Below, one piece after another: positions 1-9,943 of a stretch of 64,000 bases of DNA. The notes below the pieces were generated by a model that was given only the letters and a program-made list of their open reading frames with translations, searched no databases and had not been told where the DNA came from. The position numbers and the translations under genes are program-made. Numbering within the stretch: position 1 is the first letter of the stretch; each line of letters opens with the position of its first letter. This DNA is from Trinickia soli (GTDB taxonomy: Bacteria > Pseudomonadota > Gammaproteobacteria > Burkholderiales > Burkholderiaceae): positions 62,001-126,000 of the forward strand of contig NZ_PNYB01000012.1 of assembly GCF_002879855.1 (NCBI RefSeq), in the 5' to 3' direction.

Positions 1-257
1 TTGCCGCCCTTGACCTGCATCACGATCGATCCTTCCAGTACATAAACGAATGCGGACGCATTATGCCGATGGACGGGATCGACGGCGCCCGGCGGATATT
101 CGACCGTGATCATCACGGCCTCCTTGCCCGGATACTGCTCGAGCGTCTTCGTCATCAGCGGTGTAACGACGGCTTCGGGCGCAGCGGCCCACGCCGCCCC
201 CATGAATGGACTGGCGACGACAGCCATCGTCAACGCGATTTTTTTCAAGCGAAGCAT
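1..257 (-). CDS. Secreted cupin-domain protein, 3' part outside window
   Basis: This is the first 85 codons of a minus-strand gene; the 3' end lies beyond the window edge. The ATG at 257 opens a protein with an apparent signal peptide: a Lys/Arg start, a hydrophobic core and an AWA-A cleavage-like site near residue 25. A cupin segment follows with the metal-binding-like string DPVHRHNASAFVYVLEGS, where the two histidines sit after a PPG turn. Small periplasmic cupins of this kind are common in beta-proteobacteria and no substrate can be named. It lies downstream of the AhpD-like gene on the same strand, with a 6-bp-stem hairpin in the gap. Confidence 0.75.
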   Translation of the reverse strand, partial: MLRLKKIALTMAVVASPFMGAAWAAAPEAVVTPLMTKTLEQYPGKEAVMITVEYPPGAVDPVHRHNASAFVYVLEGSIVMQVKGG

Positions 258-283
258 GGTGATGTGCTCCAAATATGACCGGA

Positions 284-301
284 GGCCCGTACGCGCGGGC
301 C
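284..301 (-). terminator. GC-rich hairpin between AhpD-like and cupin genes
   Basis: A perfect inverted repeat, GGCCCG-N6-CGGGCC, lies between the stop of the AhpD-like gene and the start of the cupin gene. No clear T-run follows on the minus strand, so it is a weak terminator or a processing hairpin. Confidence 0.35.
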
Positions 302-316
302 GGAGATGCCGAACGT

Positions 317-796
317 TCAAGCGAGTTGCGCCTTGTCCAGGCCGTAGGCCTTGTCGGCCGAACCGGGCACGGCTTTGAACGCGATGCTCGCGCGGTTCCA
401 TCCGTTGATGGCCATCACTTGAAACGTCAGGTCAGACAGTTCCTTCTCGGAGAACTGCGTTCGCACTTGCTCGTAAATGTCGTCGGACACGCCGTGCTCG
501 GGTAGCTTTGTCAGGACTTCCGTCCACGCAAGCGCGGCGCGTTCACGTGGCGAGAACAGGGTCGATTCGCGCCAGATCGTGACGTGATGCAGGCGCAGTT
601 CGCGCTCTCCATGGATATGTGCTTCCTTGACGTGCATGTCGACGCAAAAGCCACAGCCGTTGATCTGCGATGCGCGGAGCGTGACGAGATCACGGATCGT
701 TACTTCGATTGCGCTCTCATGCAACTGATTGCTGAACTCCAGGAACTTCCTGAACAATTCCGGCGATTGCTGAACATAGTTGATACGCTGCGTCAT
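317..796 (-). CDS. Carboxymuconolactone decarboxylase / AhpD-family protein
   Basis: A 159-residue alkylhydroperoxidase-like protein. The AhpD core is visible near residues 40-65 as a CGFCVDMHVKEA string, a CxxC pair plus the histidine three residues on that serves as proton relay in AhpD-type enzymes. The C-terminal half (AINGWNRASIAF) is also typical of the family. The expected role is cytoplasmic, thiol-dependent peroxide or organic hydroperoxide reduction; many members have unknown substrates. I chose the ATG at 796 because an AGGAG sits just upstream; an upstream in-frame alternative start adds six residues with no support. It is upstream of a secreted cupin gene, a pairing often seen in Burkholderia. 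Confidence 0.85.
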   Translation of the reverse strand: MTQRINYVQQSPELFRKFLEFSNQLHESAIEVTIRDLVTLRASQINGCGFCVDMHVKEAHIHGERELRLHHVTIWRESTLFSPRERAALAWTEVLTKLPEHGVSDDIYEQVRTQFSEKELSDLTFQVMAINGWNRASIAFKAVPGSADKAYGLDKAQLA

Positions 797-977
797 GACT
801 TCTCCTGGGCACAATAAGCGAGGGTCCGCGCTTCGCGGATGCTGACGGCGGCAATGCGCCGTATGGAGTCATAGTAGGAACGCGCGGGGTTTTGGAGTAG
901 ACCTACGGAAGGACTCATAGTGTTGCCCGTGCCGCACCAATGGTTTTCAAGCAGCTTTTCGATGCCGTAATGGAGGC

Positions 978-1862
978 CTATTGTGCAGCGAGCTTTTTGC
1001 TGTGCCTGCGCATACCTTCGAAGATTTTGTCCGAGACGTCTTGGGGAAAACCATCCGGCAACTGTGCCGCGACGTGATCGATAACCGTCTCTGTCATTCC
1101 GGTTAGTGAGTCGATCATCTCCTCGACCTCCTCCGTTGTCAGCGTGACGCGCTGCCCTTGCGCAACCCAATGACGTCGACGGATCTCGCTGATAGCGTAG
1201 TGCGCATTCTTGCTGCGCACTGCCATGGAGAGCTTGACGCGAGGTGCAGAGATCTGGTTCCGTCCGTTCCCAATGATTGGGTGGGCGGACAGCACATCAT
1301 AGAGCGGCGTGGCTACGTAACGGTTTGAATGGAGATGAGCGATGCTGAAATTCTTTGCGTGGCCGTCGGTCGCCGCGAGGATCCAAAAAATGATCTGCGC
1401 CTTGAAGAAATTGGGCTGGTCGACCCCGGCCTGTTCGGAGCCCGCGAGAATGCCCATAATCTGCTGGATACCAGGGCCGCCATCCGCTTCGTATTTGCTG
1501 TTGGAGGACGTACCTGTGGCTTGGCACATATCCTCCTGGGGCAGGCGCAGGAACCAGGAGCCGTCGCTCGACAATCGACGGTCGAATCTCTCCACCACGA
1601 GCACTTTCTGATCCTCGAAAGTGCCGATTTCGCAGTTGGCGATCGGCAATCCATAGGCGGCAACGATTTTCGAGCACAGCCACTCGTTTTCGATAGATGA
1701 GCGCATGTCGGCACGCATGTTGCCTACCAGCCCGAGCGGGAGCTTCAGGATATGCGTGGTGGGGGTGCTGCCCTCCGGCCGGAGCCACCGGTTGCCATGC
1801 CACAAAAGCGCGCTTTTCTCCTGTGCGCCTGCGATGGAGAGTTGAAGATCGTCAAGGGACTC
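978..1862 (-). pseudogene. hipA: hipA remnant: 5'-truncated HipA kinase
   Basis: The reading frame matches the C-terminal two thirds of E. coli-type HipA, the Ser/Thr kinase toxin that phosphorylates GltX. The autophosphorylation and P-loop region SIAGAQEKSALL, the VERFDRR string, the RLPQEDMCQ segment, the catalytic ATDGHAKNFS and the Mg-binding YDVLSAHP are all present. About 150 N-terminal residues (N-subdomain 1) are missing. Homology begins around position 1862, and the frame runs upstream without a good ATG to a stop at 1965-1967, which belongs to an IS3 relic. The first usable start is a TTG at 1805, inside the P-loop region. No hipB or hipS partner is seen. It resembles short HipT, but without HipS it is best read as a broken gene. 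Confidence 0.8.
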
Positions 1863-1964
1863 ATGCCTGTAATTGACAGAAACAGTATAGAACCTGTATC
1901 TAGCCGTATTACAACGGATTAACTGTAAATTGCAAATACAGGAAAAAGCCTGTTGAGAGTCTTC

Positions 1965-2222
1965 CTATTCCTTAACCCGGAGCATGCGCTTGTGATTCGT
2001 GTGGACGCCTTCGCGCTCCACGAGTGCATGCAGCTAATGGGATACCGCCATCGCCTCCCGCTTCGCATGCGGGCTCAAGGCTTTCCCCTGACGAAAACCT
2101 TCAGCGCTTCCCTGTCGAGCATCGCCTCGGCCAATAGCTTTCCTCAGCCGCGCGTTTTCAGCTTCGAGAACATTGACCTGGCGCACTTCCGATACCGCTA
2201 TCCCACCGAACTCCGTACTCGT
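1965..2222 (-). mobile_element. Degenerate IS3-family transposase relic
   Basis: Read on the minus strand, 2160-2201 gives [19 protein letters not shown], the leucine-zipper-like end of IS3-family OrfA. A one-base frameshift follows, then LLAEAMLDREALKVF and a stretch ending AKREAMAVSH, which is the OrfA end and OrfB start. An internal deletion then joins this to LHALVEREGVHTNHKRMLR at about 2033-1972, an OrfB segment, ending at a TAG (1965-1967). No terminal inverted repeats or target duplication were found. The element is dead and abuts the truncated hipA. The forward-strand open frame over the same bases is a shadow. Confidence 0.75.
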
Positions 2223-2398
2223 CAGTTATCGATGCCTACAGGTCAACTGACTCTACCCAAGGACTGATTTCAAAGAATTGTCAGCCGATTGTGCGCAACG
2301 CTAAAGGTTTGTATAACCGTACCGTTAACGTGGGTACCGAGCGCGCGGCATGGCTTTGTGCCGCGGTCGACTTCAATGTACCCAGAGAGCCTACGTTC

Positions 2399-3943
2399 TT
2401 GCGAAACAATCAACCTGTCACCCAGCGCGAGTTCGAGTTGCCGGACAACGCGACGCTGATGTCGACGACCGACACTCAGAGCCACATCACGTATGCCAAC
2501 ACGACCTTCGTCGAAGTCAGCGGCTTCAGCGCTGACGAGCTCCAGGGCCAGCCGCACAACATAGTGCGGCACCCGGACATGCCCACGGAAGCCTTCGCTG
2601 ACATGTGGGCCACGATCAAAGGCGGCGAACCCTGGACTGCGCTCGTGAAGAACCGGCGCAAGAATGGCGATTACTACTGGGTACGCGCCAATGCAACGCC
2701 GGTGGTGCGAAATGGCCGGCCAGTGGGATACATGTCGGTACGCACCAAGGCGACTCGCGAGGAGATCGAAGGCGCCGAGACGCTCTACCGCAGTTTTCGC
2801 GAAGGAAAGGCCGGTAGCCGCCGTTTTCACAAAGGCCTGATCGTGCGCACCGGTTTGGCGGCCTGGACTTCCATGCTCCAGACCATGACCGTGCGCTGGC
2901 GCATCCGTTCGGCACTGCTGGTCCTCGCGCCGTCAATCGTCCTCGGCGCGTGGGCACTGGGTGTCGCGGGTGCCACGCTCGGCGGCGTTGCCGGCGTTGC
3001 CGGCATTGGTTCGCTGCTTGTCTCATTGTGGCTCGAAGCGCAGATCTCGCGGCCGCTCGAGCACATGCGCGAACAGGCGCTGCGTGTGGCCTCGGGCGAA
3101 AGCCAGAAGGTCGAGCATATCAATCGGGTTGACGAGATCGGTATGACCCTGCGCACGATCAGTCAGCTCGGTTTGATGTTCCGCTGGCTGATCGACGACG
3201 TCAGCGGGCAGGTGTTCAATGTACAAACCGCCAGCAACGAGATCGCGCAAGGCAACAACGATCTAAGCGCGCGCACCGAGCAGGCCGCGACGAATGTGCA
3301 GGAGACGGCAGCGTCCATGACGCAGATGACCGCCACCGTGCAGAGCAACGCCGAAACGGCCACCCAGGCCACCCAACTCTCGGGTACGGCAAGCGCCGCG
3401 GCGGCCAGGGGCGGGCAGGCAATGTCCGAGGTGGTGACCACGATGCATGAGATCACCGACAGCTCGAAGAAGATAGCCGACATCATCACCGTCATCGATG
3501 GAATCGCATTTCAGACGAACATCCTGGCGCTGAACGCGGCAGTCGAGGCAGCTCGTGCGGGCGAGCAGGGGCGTGGCTTTGCGGTGGTCGCTGCCGAGGT
3601 CCGCTCGCTCGCGCAACGGAGCGCCAGCGCGGCCAAGGAGATCAACGTTCTCATCAGTGCGAGCGTCGAGAAGGTTGAATCGGGCGCAAGGCTGGTCGAT
3701 GGCGCCGGCAAGACCATGGACGATATTGTCATGCAGGTGAAGCGTGTCTCGGATCTGATTGCCGAGATCAGCTCGGCGACCATTGAACAGAGCAGTGGCA
3801 TTACCCAGGTCGGCCAAGCCGTCAGCGAACTCGATCACATCACTCAACAGAACGCCGCGCTTGTGGAGCAAAGCGCTGCAGCGGCTGAAAGCCTGAAGCA
3901 TCAGGCAACGCGTCTGGTCGAGGCAGTGAGTGTTTTTCGCTGA
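2399..3943 (+). CDS. Aer-like PAS methyl-accepting chemotaxis protein
   Basis: About 514 residues. Order: an N-terminal PAS domain (roughly residues 15-115, with [18 protein letters not shown] and the [10 protein letters not shown] string typical of Aer-type PAS), a hydrophobic membrane segment (about 165-215), a HAMP-like region, and a long cytoplasmic signalling domain whose hairpin tip contains [20 protein letters not shown]. It should be an inner-membrane energy or redox taxis transducer working through CheW/CheA. There is no large periplasmic sensor domain. I chose the TTG at 2399 because family members begin [16 protein letters not shown]; a GTG at 2291 would add 36 unlike residues. The paralogue at 34909 starts with the same TTG-CGA arrangement. 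No CheR-tethering pentapeptide is seen at the C-terminus. Confidence 0.85.
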   Translation: MRNNQPVTQREFELPDNATLMSTTDTQSHITYANTTFVEVSGFSADELQGQPHNIVRHPDMPTEAFADMWATIKGGEPWTALVKNRRKNGDYYWVRANATPVVRNGRPVGYMSVRTKATREEIEGAETLYRSFREGKAGSRRFHKGLIVRTGLAAWTSMLQTMTVRWRIRSALLVLAPSIVLGAWALGVAGATLGGVAGVAGIGSLLVSLWLEAQISRPLEHMREQALRVASGESQKVEHINRVDEIGMTLRTISQLGLMFRWLIDDVSGQVFNVQTASNEIAQGNNDLSARTEQAATNVQETAASMTQMTATVQSNAETATQATQLSGTASAAAARGGQAMSEVVTTMHEITDSSKKIADIITVIDGIAFQTNILALNAAVEAARAGEQGRGFAVVAAEVRSLAQRSASAAKEINVLISASVEKVESGARLVDGAGKTMDDIVMQVKRVSDLIAEISSATIEQSSGITQVGQAVSELDHITQQNAALVEQSAAAAESLKHQATRLVEAVSVFR

Positions 3944-3979
3944 CGCGGGTTGACCCCTTTACGCAAACGGGAGCGTTCC

Positions 3980-4020
3980 GGGTGACGCCTTTCTGACCGT
4001 TGCCCGCGCGGCAGTCACCC
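3980..4020. terminator. Possible bidirectional hairpin between convergent genes
   Basis: A perfect 7-bp inverted repeat, GGGTGAC and GTCACCC, is separated by 27 bases and followed by TTTCG on the plus strand. It lies between the convergent chemoreceptor and Rieske genes. The long loop makes it weak. Confidence 0.3.
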
Positions 4021-4053
4021 TTTCGACCCGCGCTCGATGGGGCCCGCGCCGAC

Positions 4054-5205
4054 TTACTCGCTGCAGTGCGCCCCTGATCCCGTTCGTCCTTCACCGCGAC
4101 GATCGTCGCCTACCTCGCGAATCGGGATCACCGTGCGGCCGCCGCAGTGTCGCAATAGATCCCGCAATTCGACGATGACCGGGAAGACTTCGTGATTCCA
4201 ATCGGCGCCTTGTTGGTCGTGGGCCTCTTGCTCGCGCTCGACGATCCAGCGGTCCTCCTTGAAGATGCGTTCGGTAAACCACACCAGCAGCGGCCAAGCC
4301 AGGTCGAGCGCAAACGGAACGCCTGGCCTGCGAATCGAGAGCAGGCCGAACGTGCGATTGGTGCGTTGCTGCGCATCGAGCGGCACGTAGACGATCCAAA
4401 GGTCCATCACCAACGTGCCGCTACCGGAGCGAATCCGGAGCGTCTGATACGGATAACCGGTGCGCACCGTCATCACGTCCTTATCGTTTTGATCGCCGTC
4501 CTTCTTGGCGGCGCCGAACACGAGGGCCTCGCCTACGGGCTGCTTGCCCTCCATGCGGGCGAACGTGTAATCGACTTCCACCCAATCTTCGCCGCGACGG
4601 CGACCCAGCGAGCGCGCACGCATCTGCCCCATCTGCTTCCGATGCAGAAACTGATGGTTCATGTCCATCAGATTCTCGTGCATGAAGGAGTAGTGGCACT
4701 TGACCTCGCGGCCGAAACGGCGTGTCTTGTACGCTTTGTCGACGACCGAGGGCAGATCAGGCAGCGGCCGCTCGTCGGCAAGCGCGGCCTCGCCGGGAAA
4801 GACGAAGATCAGACCGTACATCTCGCGGCATGGGTAGGCGCGCACGCCGTTCGGTAACCGCTCACGCCCCAGATACGGAACGTCGACGCACCGACCGGTG
4901 CAGTCGTAAGTCCAACCGTGATAGCCGCATCGAATCGACTCGCCGTCCACCACGCCCGCGTGCAACGGCACCTGCCTGTGAGCACACCGGTCTTCGAGCG
5001 CGAATACGTTCCCGGAAACGGTGCGCACCAGAACGATCGGATCGCCGGCGAAGCGCACGCCGAGGGTCTTGCCGCGCTTCAATTCGCTTGACCAGGCGAG
5101 CGGATACCAGTGATCGGGATGGATCGGGACGCGGCGCAAATCGCGTACCGGTGCGGTTGCGGGTAGGTCGATAGCACTGCTGGGCTGCAACGGCATGGCA
5201 TGCAT
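4054..5205 (-). CDS. Rieske non-heme iron oxygenase alpha subunit, orphan
   Basis: A 383-residue aromatic ring-hydroxylating oxygenase alpha-subunit homologue. The Rieske 2Fe-2S motif is split as CAHRQVPL and CGYHGWTYD (about residues 72-95). The mononuclear iron region ENLMDMNHQFLHRK (about 175-190) holds the histidines of the facial triad. No ferredoxin, reductase or beta subunit is encoded nearby, so electrons must come from elsewhere. The ATG at 5205 has a GGAGG eight bases upstream. The C-terminus is Gly/Arg-rich. The substrate is unknown; related proteins are variously annotated as phenylpropionate or choline-type oxygenases. It lies downstream of polB on the same strand, with about 190 bp between them. 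Confidence 0.8.
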   Translation of the reverse strand: MHAMPLQPSSAIDLPATAPVRDLRRVPIHPDHWYPLAWSSELKRGKTLGVRFAGDPIVLVRTVSGNVFALEDRCAHRQVPLHAGVVDGESIRCGYHGWTYDCTGRCVDVPYLGRERLPNGVRAYPCREMYGLIFVFPGEAALADERPLPDLPSVVDKAYKTRRFGREVKCHYSFMHENLMDMNHQFLHRKQMGQMRARSLGRRRGEDWVEVDYTFARMEGKQPVGEALVFGAAKKDGDQNDKDVMTVRTGYPYQTLRIRSGSGTLVMDLWIVYVPLDAQQRTNRTFGLLSIRRPGVPFALDLAWPLLVWFTERIFKEDRWIVEREQEAHDQQGADWNHEVFPVIVELRDLLRHCGGRTVIPIREVGDDRRGEGRTGSGAHCSE

Positions 5206-5398
5206 GCGTGAGGCCTCCTTGCATATCGGGAGCGGCGGCCGTCGCCTTGAACGGACGCATCGGCGAACGGGGACCTAGCGCAGTCTACGCGAAACCGGTC
5301 GATTGTTCGACAGGGCCAACCGCTGCGGGAGCGGCGAACCGCCACGAACGGCCCGAGGCGCCGAAGCGGACTGCATCGGCGCGCCACTGCGTGCTCGA

Positions 5399-7771
5399 TC
5401 AGAAGAGACGCGCCTGGCCCGACATCACCGTGTCGAAGTCGCTGCCCATGAAGGCGAGAATCGCATCGGCGACGGGTTGCAGTTGTCGCTCGATATAGAA
5501 GCCGTAATCGATCGGCGCCGCCAGCGTCTCGAGCGGCTGCGGGCCGGCCACGGTCATGACATAGCTGATCCACCCGCCGTTCTGATACTGGAGCGGCCGC
5601 CCCCTCGCGCGATTGAATTCGTCGGCGACGCGTGCCGCGCGCACATGCGGCGGCACGTTGGCGCGGTACTCGTGCAGCGGGCGCCGCAGGCGTTTGCGGT
5701 AGGCGAGCTGGTCGTCGAGTTCGCCGCTCAACGTTCGCCGCACGTAGTCGCGAATATAGTCGGCATAAGGTTCGCGCTTGAATATGCGTCGATACAGTTC
5801 GCGTTGGAATTGCTGCGCGAGCGGCGTCCAATCCGTGCGGACGGTTTCGAGCCCTTTGAACACGATCTCATCGTCACCGTTCTGTGCGTGCGTGAGTCCC
5901 GCATAGCGCTTCTTGCTCCCTTCTTCCGCGCCACGCACCGTCGGCATGAGAAAGCGCGAATAGTGACGCTCGAATTGCAGTTCAAGCGCGCTGTCGAGCC
6001 CGTAGCGCTCGCGCAAGTGCGCCTTCCACCAGGCATTGACGTGTTCGGCGAGCGCATTGCCGATTTTTACGGCGTCTTCCTGGGCGTAAGGTTGCCGGAG
6101 CCAGACGAATGTCGAATCCGTGTCGCCGTAGATCACGTCGTAGCCTTTGGCCTCGATGAGCTCGCGCGTCTGACGCATGATTTCGTGCCCGCGCATCGTG
6201 ATCGACGATGCGAGCCGCGGATCGAAGAAGCGGCAACCGGACGACCCGAGCACGCCGTAAAACGCGTTCATGATGATCTTCAGCGCCTGCGACAGCGGTG
6301 CGTTGTGTTGACGCTTGGCGCGATCGCGGCTTTCCCATACCTGGCGCACGATTTCCGGCAGGCAGTGCTTGCGTCGCGAGAACCGCGCGCCGACAAACCC
6401 CGGCACGGACGCTTCGTCGGAAGGATCGGACAAGCCTTCGATCAGACCGACGGGGTCGATCAGGAAGGTGCGGATGATCGACGGATACAGGCTTTTGTAG
6501 TCGAGCACGAGGACCGAATCGTAGAGGCCGGGACGCGAATCCATGACGAATCCGCCCGGGCTGTTCTCACCCGCGACATCGCCGAGATTCGGCGCGACAT
6601 AGCCGAGACGATGCATGCGCGGAAGATACAGATGCGTGAAGGCCGCCACCGATCCTCCCATTCGATCGACGGGCAACCCGGTCACCGAAGCGCGCTCGAG
6701 CAAAAAGGCGATGAGATCCGCCTTCTCGAAGATACGCGTGACGAGTTCGCAATCCTTGAGGTTGTATTGCGCGAGGGCGGGCTTATCCTCGTCGAACCGG
6801 CGCTGGATTTCGTCCATGCGTTGGTAGGGATTGTCGATCGATTTGCCTTCTCCGAGCAGCGATTGCGCGACGTATTCGAGGCTGAACGAAGGGAAGCTCC
6901 AGGTGGCCGAGCGCAGTGCTTCGATCCCGTCGATGATGAGGCGGCCGGCGGCCGCGGCGAAATAGTGCTGCGCGCGCCTGCCGTGTTCGCGCCATTCCAT
7001 CTCGGCATCACCACGCCCCAGGCGCAGTGGCACACCGCATTGTTCGGCCTGCGCGCGCAGGATGCGCAAATCGAACTGAACGAGATTCCAACCGATGACG
7101 GCATCCGGGTCGTGCTCGGCGAACCATGCATTCAGACGCTCGATCATCTGCGCCCGGGTGTCGCAGTAGTCGAGCTGAAAATCGAGGCCGCTCGCGTCGC
7201 CGTTTTCGGGCGCAAGCATGAACACCTGACGTTGTCCGCACCCTTCGAGCGCGATCGAATACAGATCCCCATGTGCGCTCGTTTCGATGTCGAGCGAGAC
7301 GAGCCGGAGTTGCGGGCGATATTGCGCTGCGGGCTTCATCTCGCCGTTCAGCAGGCGGCCGTGCTCGTCGGCCTCGCCGCGAAAAAGCACGGGCGCCGTG
7401 ATGAATCGCTCCATCATGTAGCGATCGGGCGGCTGAATATCGGCTTCGTAGATGTCGAGGCCCGCTTGCGCCATGCGTTTGCCAAGCCCTGCGAGATGGC
7501 GGTATTGCTGTGTGTAGAGCCCAAGCACCGGACGCTGTCGAAAATCCTTCAGCGAGAGCGGGCGCAGTTCGGCTCGCGTATCGCCGTTCAACGCCTGCTC
7601 GGCCGCAGCGCGCTGGTCGAGAGGGATGAAGGCCACGGACGGCTGATTGCGCAACCGCAAGAGTCGCGGCCCGGCTTGCGTGGACAGCCAGAATTCGACC
7701 TCGGTATGCGTGCCGGAATCGCGCCAGTGACGCGTCAAAACGTAGCCCTCTTCGAACTCGGTCAAAGCCAT
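5399..7771 (-). CDS. polB: DNA polymerase II, family B
   Basis: At 790 residues it is close to the E. coli Pol II length (783). The 3'-5' exonuclease DxE motif appears in [11 protein letters not shown] and a second exonuclease motif in [12 protein letters not shown]. The polymerase motifs are complete: motif [14 protein letters not shown], motif [16 protein letters not shown] and motif [12 protein letters not shown]. It should perform SOS-linked replication restart and translesion synthesis with proofreading. The ATG at 7771 opens with [16 protein letters not shown], a typical Pol II start. I see no clear LexA box immediately upstream. A very long open frame on the other strand is an artefact of GC-rich coding. 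Confidence 0.95.
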   Translation of the reverse strand: MALTEFEEGYVLTRHWRDSGTHTEVEFWLSTQAGPRLLRLRNQPSVAFIPLDQRAAAEQALNGDTRAELRPLSLKDFRQRPVLGLYTQQYRHLAGLGKRMAQAGLDIYEADIQPPDRYMMERFITAPVLFRGEADEHGRLLNGEMKPAAQYRPQLRLVSLDIETSAHGDLYSIALEGCGQRQVFMLAPENGDASGLDFQLDYCDTRAQMIERLNAWFAEHDPDAVIGWNLVQFDLRILRAQAEQCGVPLRLGRGDAEMEWREHGRRAQHYFAAAAGRLIIDGIEALRSATWSFPSFSLEYVAQSLLGEGKSIDNPYQRMDEIQRRFDEDKPALAQYNLKDCELVTRIFEKADLIAFLLERASVTGLPVDRMGGSVAAFTHLYLPRMHRLGYVAPNLGDVAGENSPGGFVMDSRPGLYDSVLVLDYKSLYPSIIRTFLIDPVGLIEGLSDPSDEASVPGFVGARFSRRKHCLPEIVRQVWESRDRAKRQHNAPLSQALKIIMNAFYGVLGSSGCRFFDPRLASSITMRGHEIMRQTRELIEAKGYDVIYGDTDSTFVWLRQPYAQEDAVKIGNALAEHVNAWWKAHLRERYGLDSALELQFERHYSRFLMPTVRGAEEGSKKRYAGLTHAQNGDDEIVFKGLETVRTDWTPLAQQFQRELYRRIFKREPYADYIRDYVRRTLSGELDDQLAYRKRLRRPLHEYRANVPPHVRAARVADEFNRARGRPLQYQNGGWISYVMTVAGPQPLETLAAPIDYGFYIERQLQPVADAILAFMGSDFDTVMSGQARLF

Positions 7772-7836
7772 GACTGCCGGTCAGTGTGAAGTGTGAGGAT
7801 TTTAATCTGACCGTGCGGTGGGTCGAGCGTACGGAG

Positions 7837-9345
7837 CTAAACGGTTGCCAGCATCAACCGGGAAGGTGTCGCCCCGATGTGCAGCCCGTCCGTGCGGTTC
7901 GCGAGGTAGCGTTCGTTCAGCGCTTCGGGCGTCCATTCGCGCGAACTGCCAAAGCCTAGCGTCTTCAACATATCGGCGAGTGCCGCCGTATCGAAGAAGC
8001 TCTTCCACGGTTCGCCGCGTTCGGCAAACCTGGCTGTGAACTGCTCCATGGCGATGCGCATCATGGGGGGCAGGCTCGCGAGAGGAGTCGCGTACTCGAT
8101 CAGCACCGCGCTGCCCGGTGCGCAACCTGCGAGGAAGCGCAACGTATCGCGTACCGCGTCCTCGTCGAGATACATCGTCACGCCGAGCCAACTGAAAAAG
8201 GCCGGTGCGTTTGGATCGAATCCGGCGGACGCCAAGCCCTGCGCGAGCGTCGTGCCGGCAAAGTCGACCGGGACGAAACGCAACGACGGCGGCACGGCGA
8301 TGCCCGCCTCTTGCAGGCGCTCGCGCTTCCATGTCTGCGTCGCCGGCAAGTCGACTTCGAAGACGTAACCCGGCGCGTCAGGCCGCCGGTATGCACTGGT
8401 GTCGAGCCCTGCACCAAGGACGACGTACTGTTGCGTTCCGCGCGCGATAGCGTCCGCCCACAGATCGTCGGCGAGGCGGCTTCGAACCACCACCATGCTG
8501 CGCATGCCGAGCGACATCGGCTGACGGAACCGGTCGAGGTCGTCGCGTAGCGCCTGTACGCCAGCCTTGCCGAGGATCGTCAGCGCGGTCGGATCTTCGA
8601 GCACCAGAGGCCGGTCAACCAGTTGATGTGCGGCGCGCTGCGTCGCCACCGTCAATGCGCTCGGCTTGGGGCCTGCATTGGCGGGCGTCACGTCGTTCCC
8701 GATCATATGCGCCTTATGCAGATACGCCAGCAACGCATCGTCGAGACCTATCCCCGATTGCAGGTCGGGTTCGTGCATCAAAGCGTCGCGAACGCGCGAC
8801 TCGAGAAGCGGGTCGTCGCCGCAGAAAGTGTCGAGAAAAAGCTGGTGCCAGCGCTTGACGATCGCCTGCACCGGTGCGGCGCCGGCGTCGTCGCCCGCTT
8901 CCCTGTGCGCCCGCAGCGCCATGACCAGCACGGGCCATGCTCGCATGTTCGCCTCGACGAGTTGACGGCGCCGCACTTCGTCGAGCTGCTCCGCGCTCAA
9001 ATATTTGGCGAGCAATGCACAGCGCGCATGGATGAACGCTTTGTCGAGCCATGCCAGCATCGGCGGCGTGATGCCTGCGACAAGCTGCGCACGGGGCTCG
9101 CCGCTTTGCATCAACATGAGCTTGGTTGCGAGCGCTGGATCGTTACGCGTCATCTGCGTCGCAAGTCGGATCCAACGCAAGGCGAGTGCCTGGGCCGCAT
9201 CGCTCTCGACCGGCAGCTTGCGCTGCGTCGCGTCGCGCACTTCGTCGATGAGTTGCGTCCACGAGGAATCGGTTGTAACGGCGGTGTCCGCTTCGGCGGC
9301 GAACAACGTGTCGAGGTCTTCGTCGTTCAGATGCGTTCGATACAT
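7837..9345 (-). CDS. SAM-dependent methyltransferase with duplicated TipAS-like N-terminus
   Basis: About 502 residues in two parts. The C-terminal part (about residue 230 on) is a TIGR00027/leucine carboxyl methyltransferase-like class I SAM methyltransferase, with motif I QQYVVLGAGLDTSAYR near 308 and an EVDLPATQTWK acidic loop. The first ~220 residues hold two tandem alpha-helical units, each with the pattern of a ~25-residue spacer, A..LA.RW..L...D and a closing W/Y-L-.KA. They resemble the TipAS ligand-binding fold of MerR-family TipA, without the HTH. The ATG at 9345 is preferred because GGAAAG lies eight bases upstream; ATG 9351 and GTG 9354 are too close to it. The methyl acceptor is unknown. 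The transcript is divergent from ppnP. Confidence 0.75.
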   Translation of the reverse strand: MYRTHLNDEDLDTLFAAEADTAVTTDSSWTQLIDEVRDATQRKLPVESDAAQALALRWIRLATQMTRNDPALATKLMLMQSGEPRAQLVAGITPPMLAWLDKAFIHARCALLAKYLSAEQLDEVRRRQLVEANMRAWPVLVMALRAHREAGDDAGAAPVQAIVKRWHQLFLDTFCGDDPLLESRVRDALMHEPDLQSGIGLDDALLAYLHKAHMIGNDVTPANAGPKPSALTVATQRAAHQLVDRPLVLEDPTALTILGKAGVQALRDDLDRFRQPMSLGMRSMVVVRSRLADDLWADAIARGTQQYVVLGAGLDTSAYRRPDAPGYVFEVDLPATQTWKRERLQEAGIAVPPSLRFVPVDFAGTTLAQGLASAGFDPNAPAFFSWLGVTMYLDEDAVRDTLRFLAGCAPGSAVLIEYATPLASLPPMMRIAMEQFTARFAERGEPWKSFFDTAALADMLKTLGFGSSREWTPEALNERYLANRTDGLHIGATPSRLMLATV

Positions 9346-9551
9346 GGTCATCACTTTCCGTGTGTTGAGCGGGTCGACGGGCGGTGCAACGTTAAAACAT
9401 GACGTAGCGTCAGGTGCAACTACTATTTTTCGGGAAACTCGAAGCCGGGTTGGATCATGACGAAACTGTAGCCGGTATCATTGCAGATTCGCACGGCGCT
9501 GGGGAGGCCGTGCCGCTCGCATACTACTTCGTCAACCCACAGGTAACCGCC

Positions 9552-9872
9552 ATGACGGCTGCAACGCAATTCGACCACGTTTCCGTTATCAAACGAGCCA
9601 ACGTCTACTTCGACGGCAAGTGCATTTCGCACACCGTGCTCTTTCCTGACGGCACCCGCAAAACGCTCGGCGTGATCCTGCCCGGCACCCTGAACTTCGG
9701 CACCGACGCGCCCGAACTCATGGAAGTGCAAGCCGGCCAGTGCCGCATTCGCCTCGACGGCAGCGACCAGTGGACGACCTACGGCGCGGGCGAATCGTTC
9801 TCGGTACCGGGCAAAAGCCGCTTCGATATCGACGTGATCGAAACACTCGATTACGTCTGCAGCTATCTTTGA
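9552..9872 (+). CDS. ppnP: Pyrimidine/purine nucleoside phosphorylase
   Basis: A 106-residue single-domain cupin of the PpnP (YaiE/DUF1255) family, which phosphorolyses diverse nucleosides to base and ribose 1-phosphate in the cytoplasm. The family strings [32 protein letters not shown] and [14 protein letters not shown] cover nearly the whole protein. The C-terminus, TLDYVCSYL, is also characteristic. I chose the ATG at 9552; an upstream open extension has no family similarity. It appears to be a single-gene transcript, with a hairpin about 70 bp downstream of the stop. Confidence 0.93.
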   Translation: MTAATQFDHVSVIKRANVYFDGKCISHTVLFPDGTRKTLGVILPGTLNFGTDAPELMEVQAGQCRIRLDGSDQWTTYGAGESFSVPGKSRFDIDVIETLDYVCSYL

Positions 9873-9943
9873 GGCACGCATCGACTTGATGCGTCTCTTG
9901 CATTTCCTCGTAAAAGCGAAATGCGATGATAGAGCAAACACAA

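Noticed and set aside
1953-2267. 104-codon plus-strand frame upstream of the chemoreceptor
   Set aside because: It is antisense to the IS3 transposase relic and has no ribosome-binding site or domain.
5303-7789. 828-codon open frame opposite polB
   Set aside because: It is antisense to a fully motif-complete DNA polymerase II. Long antisense frames are common in GC-rich genes, and it shows no domain.
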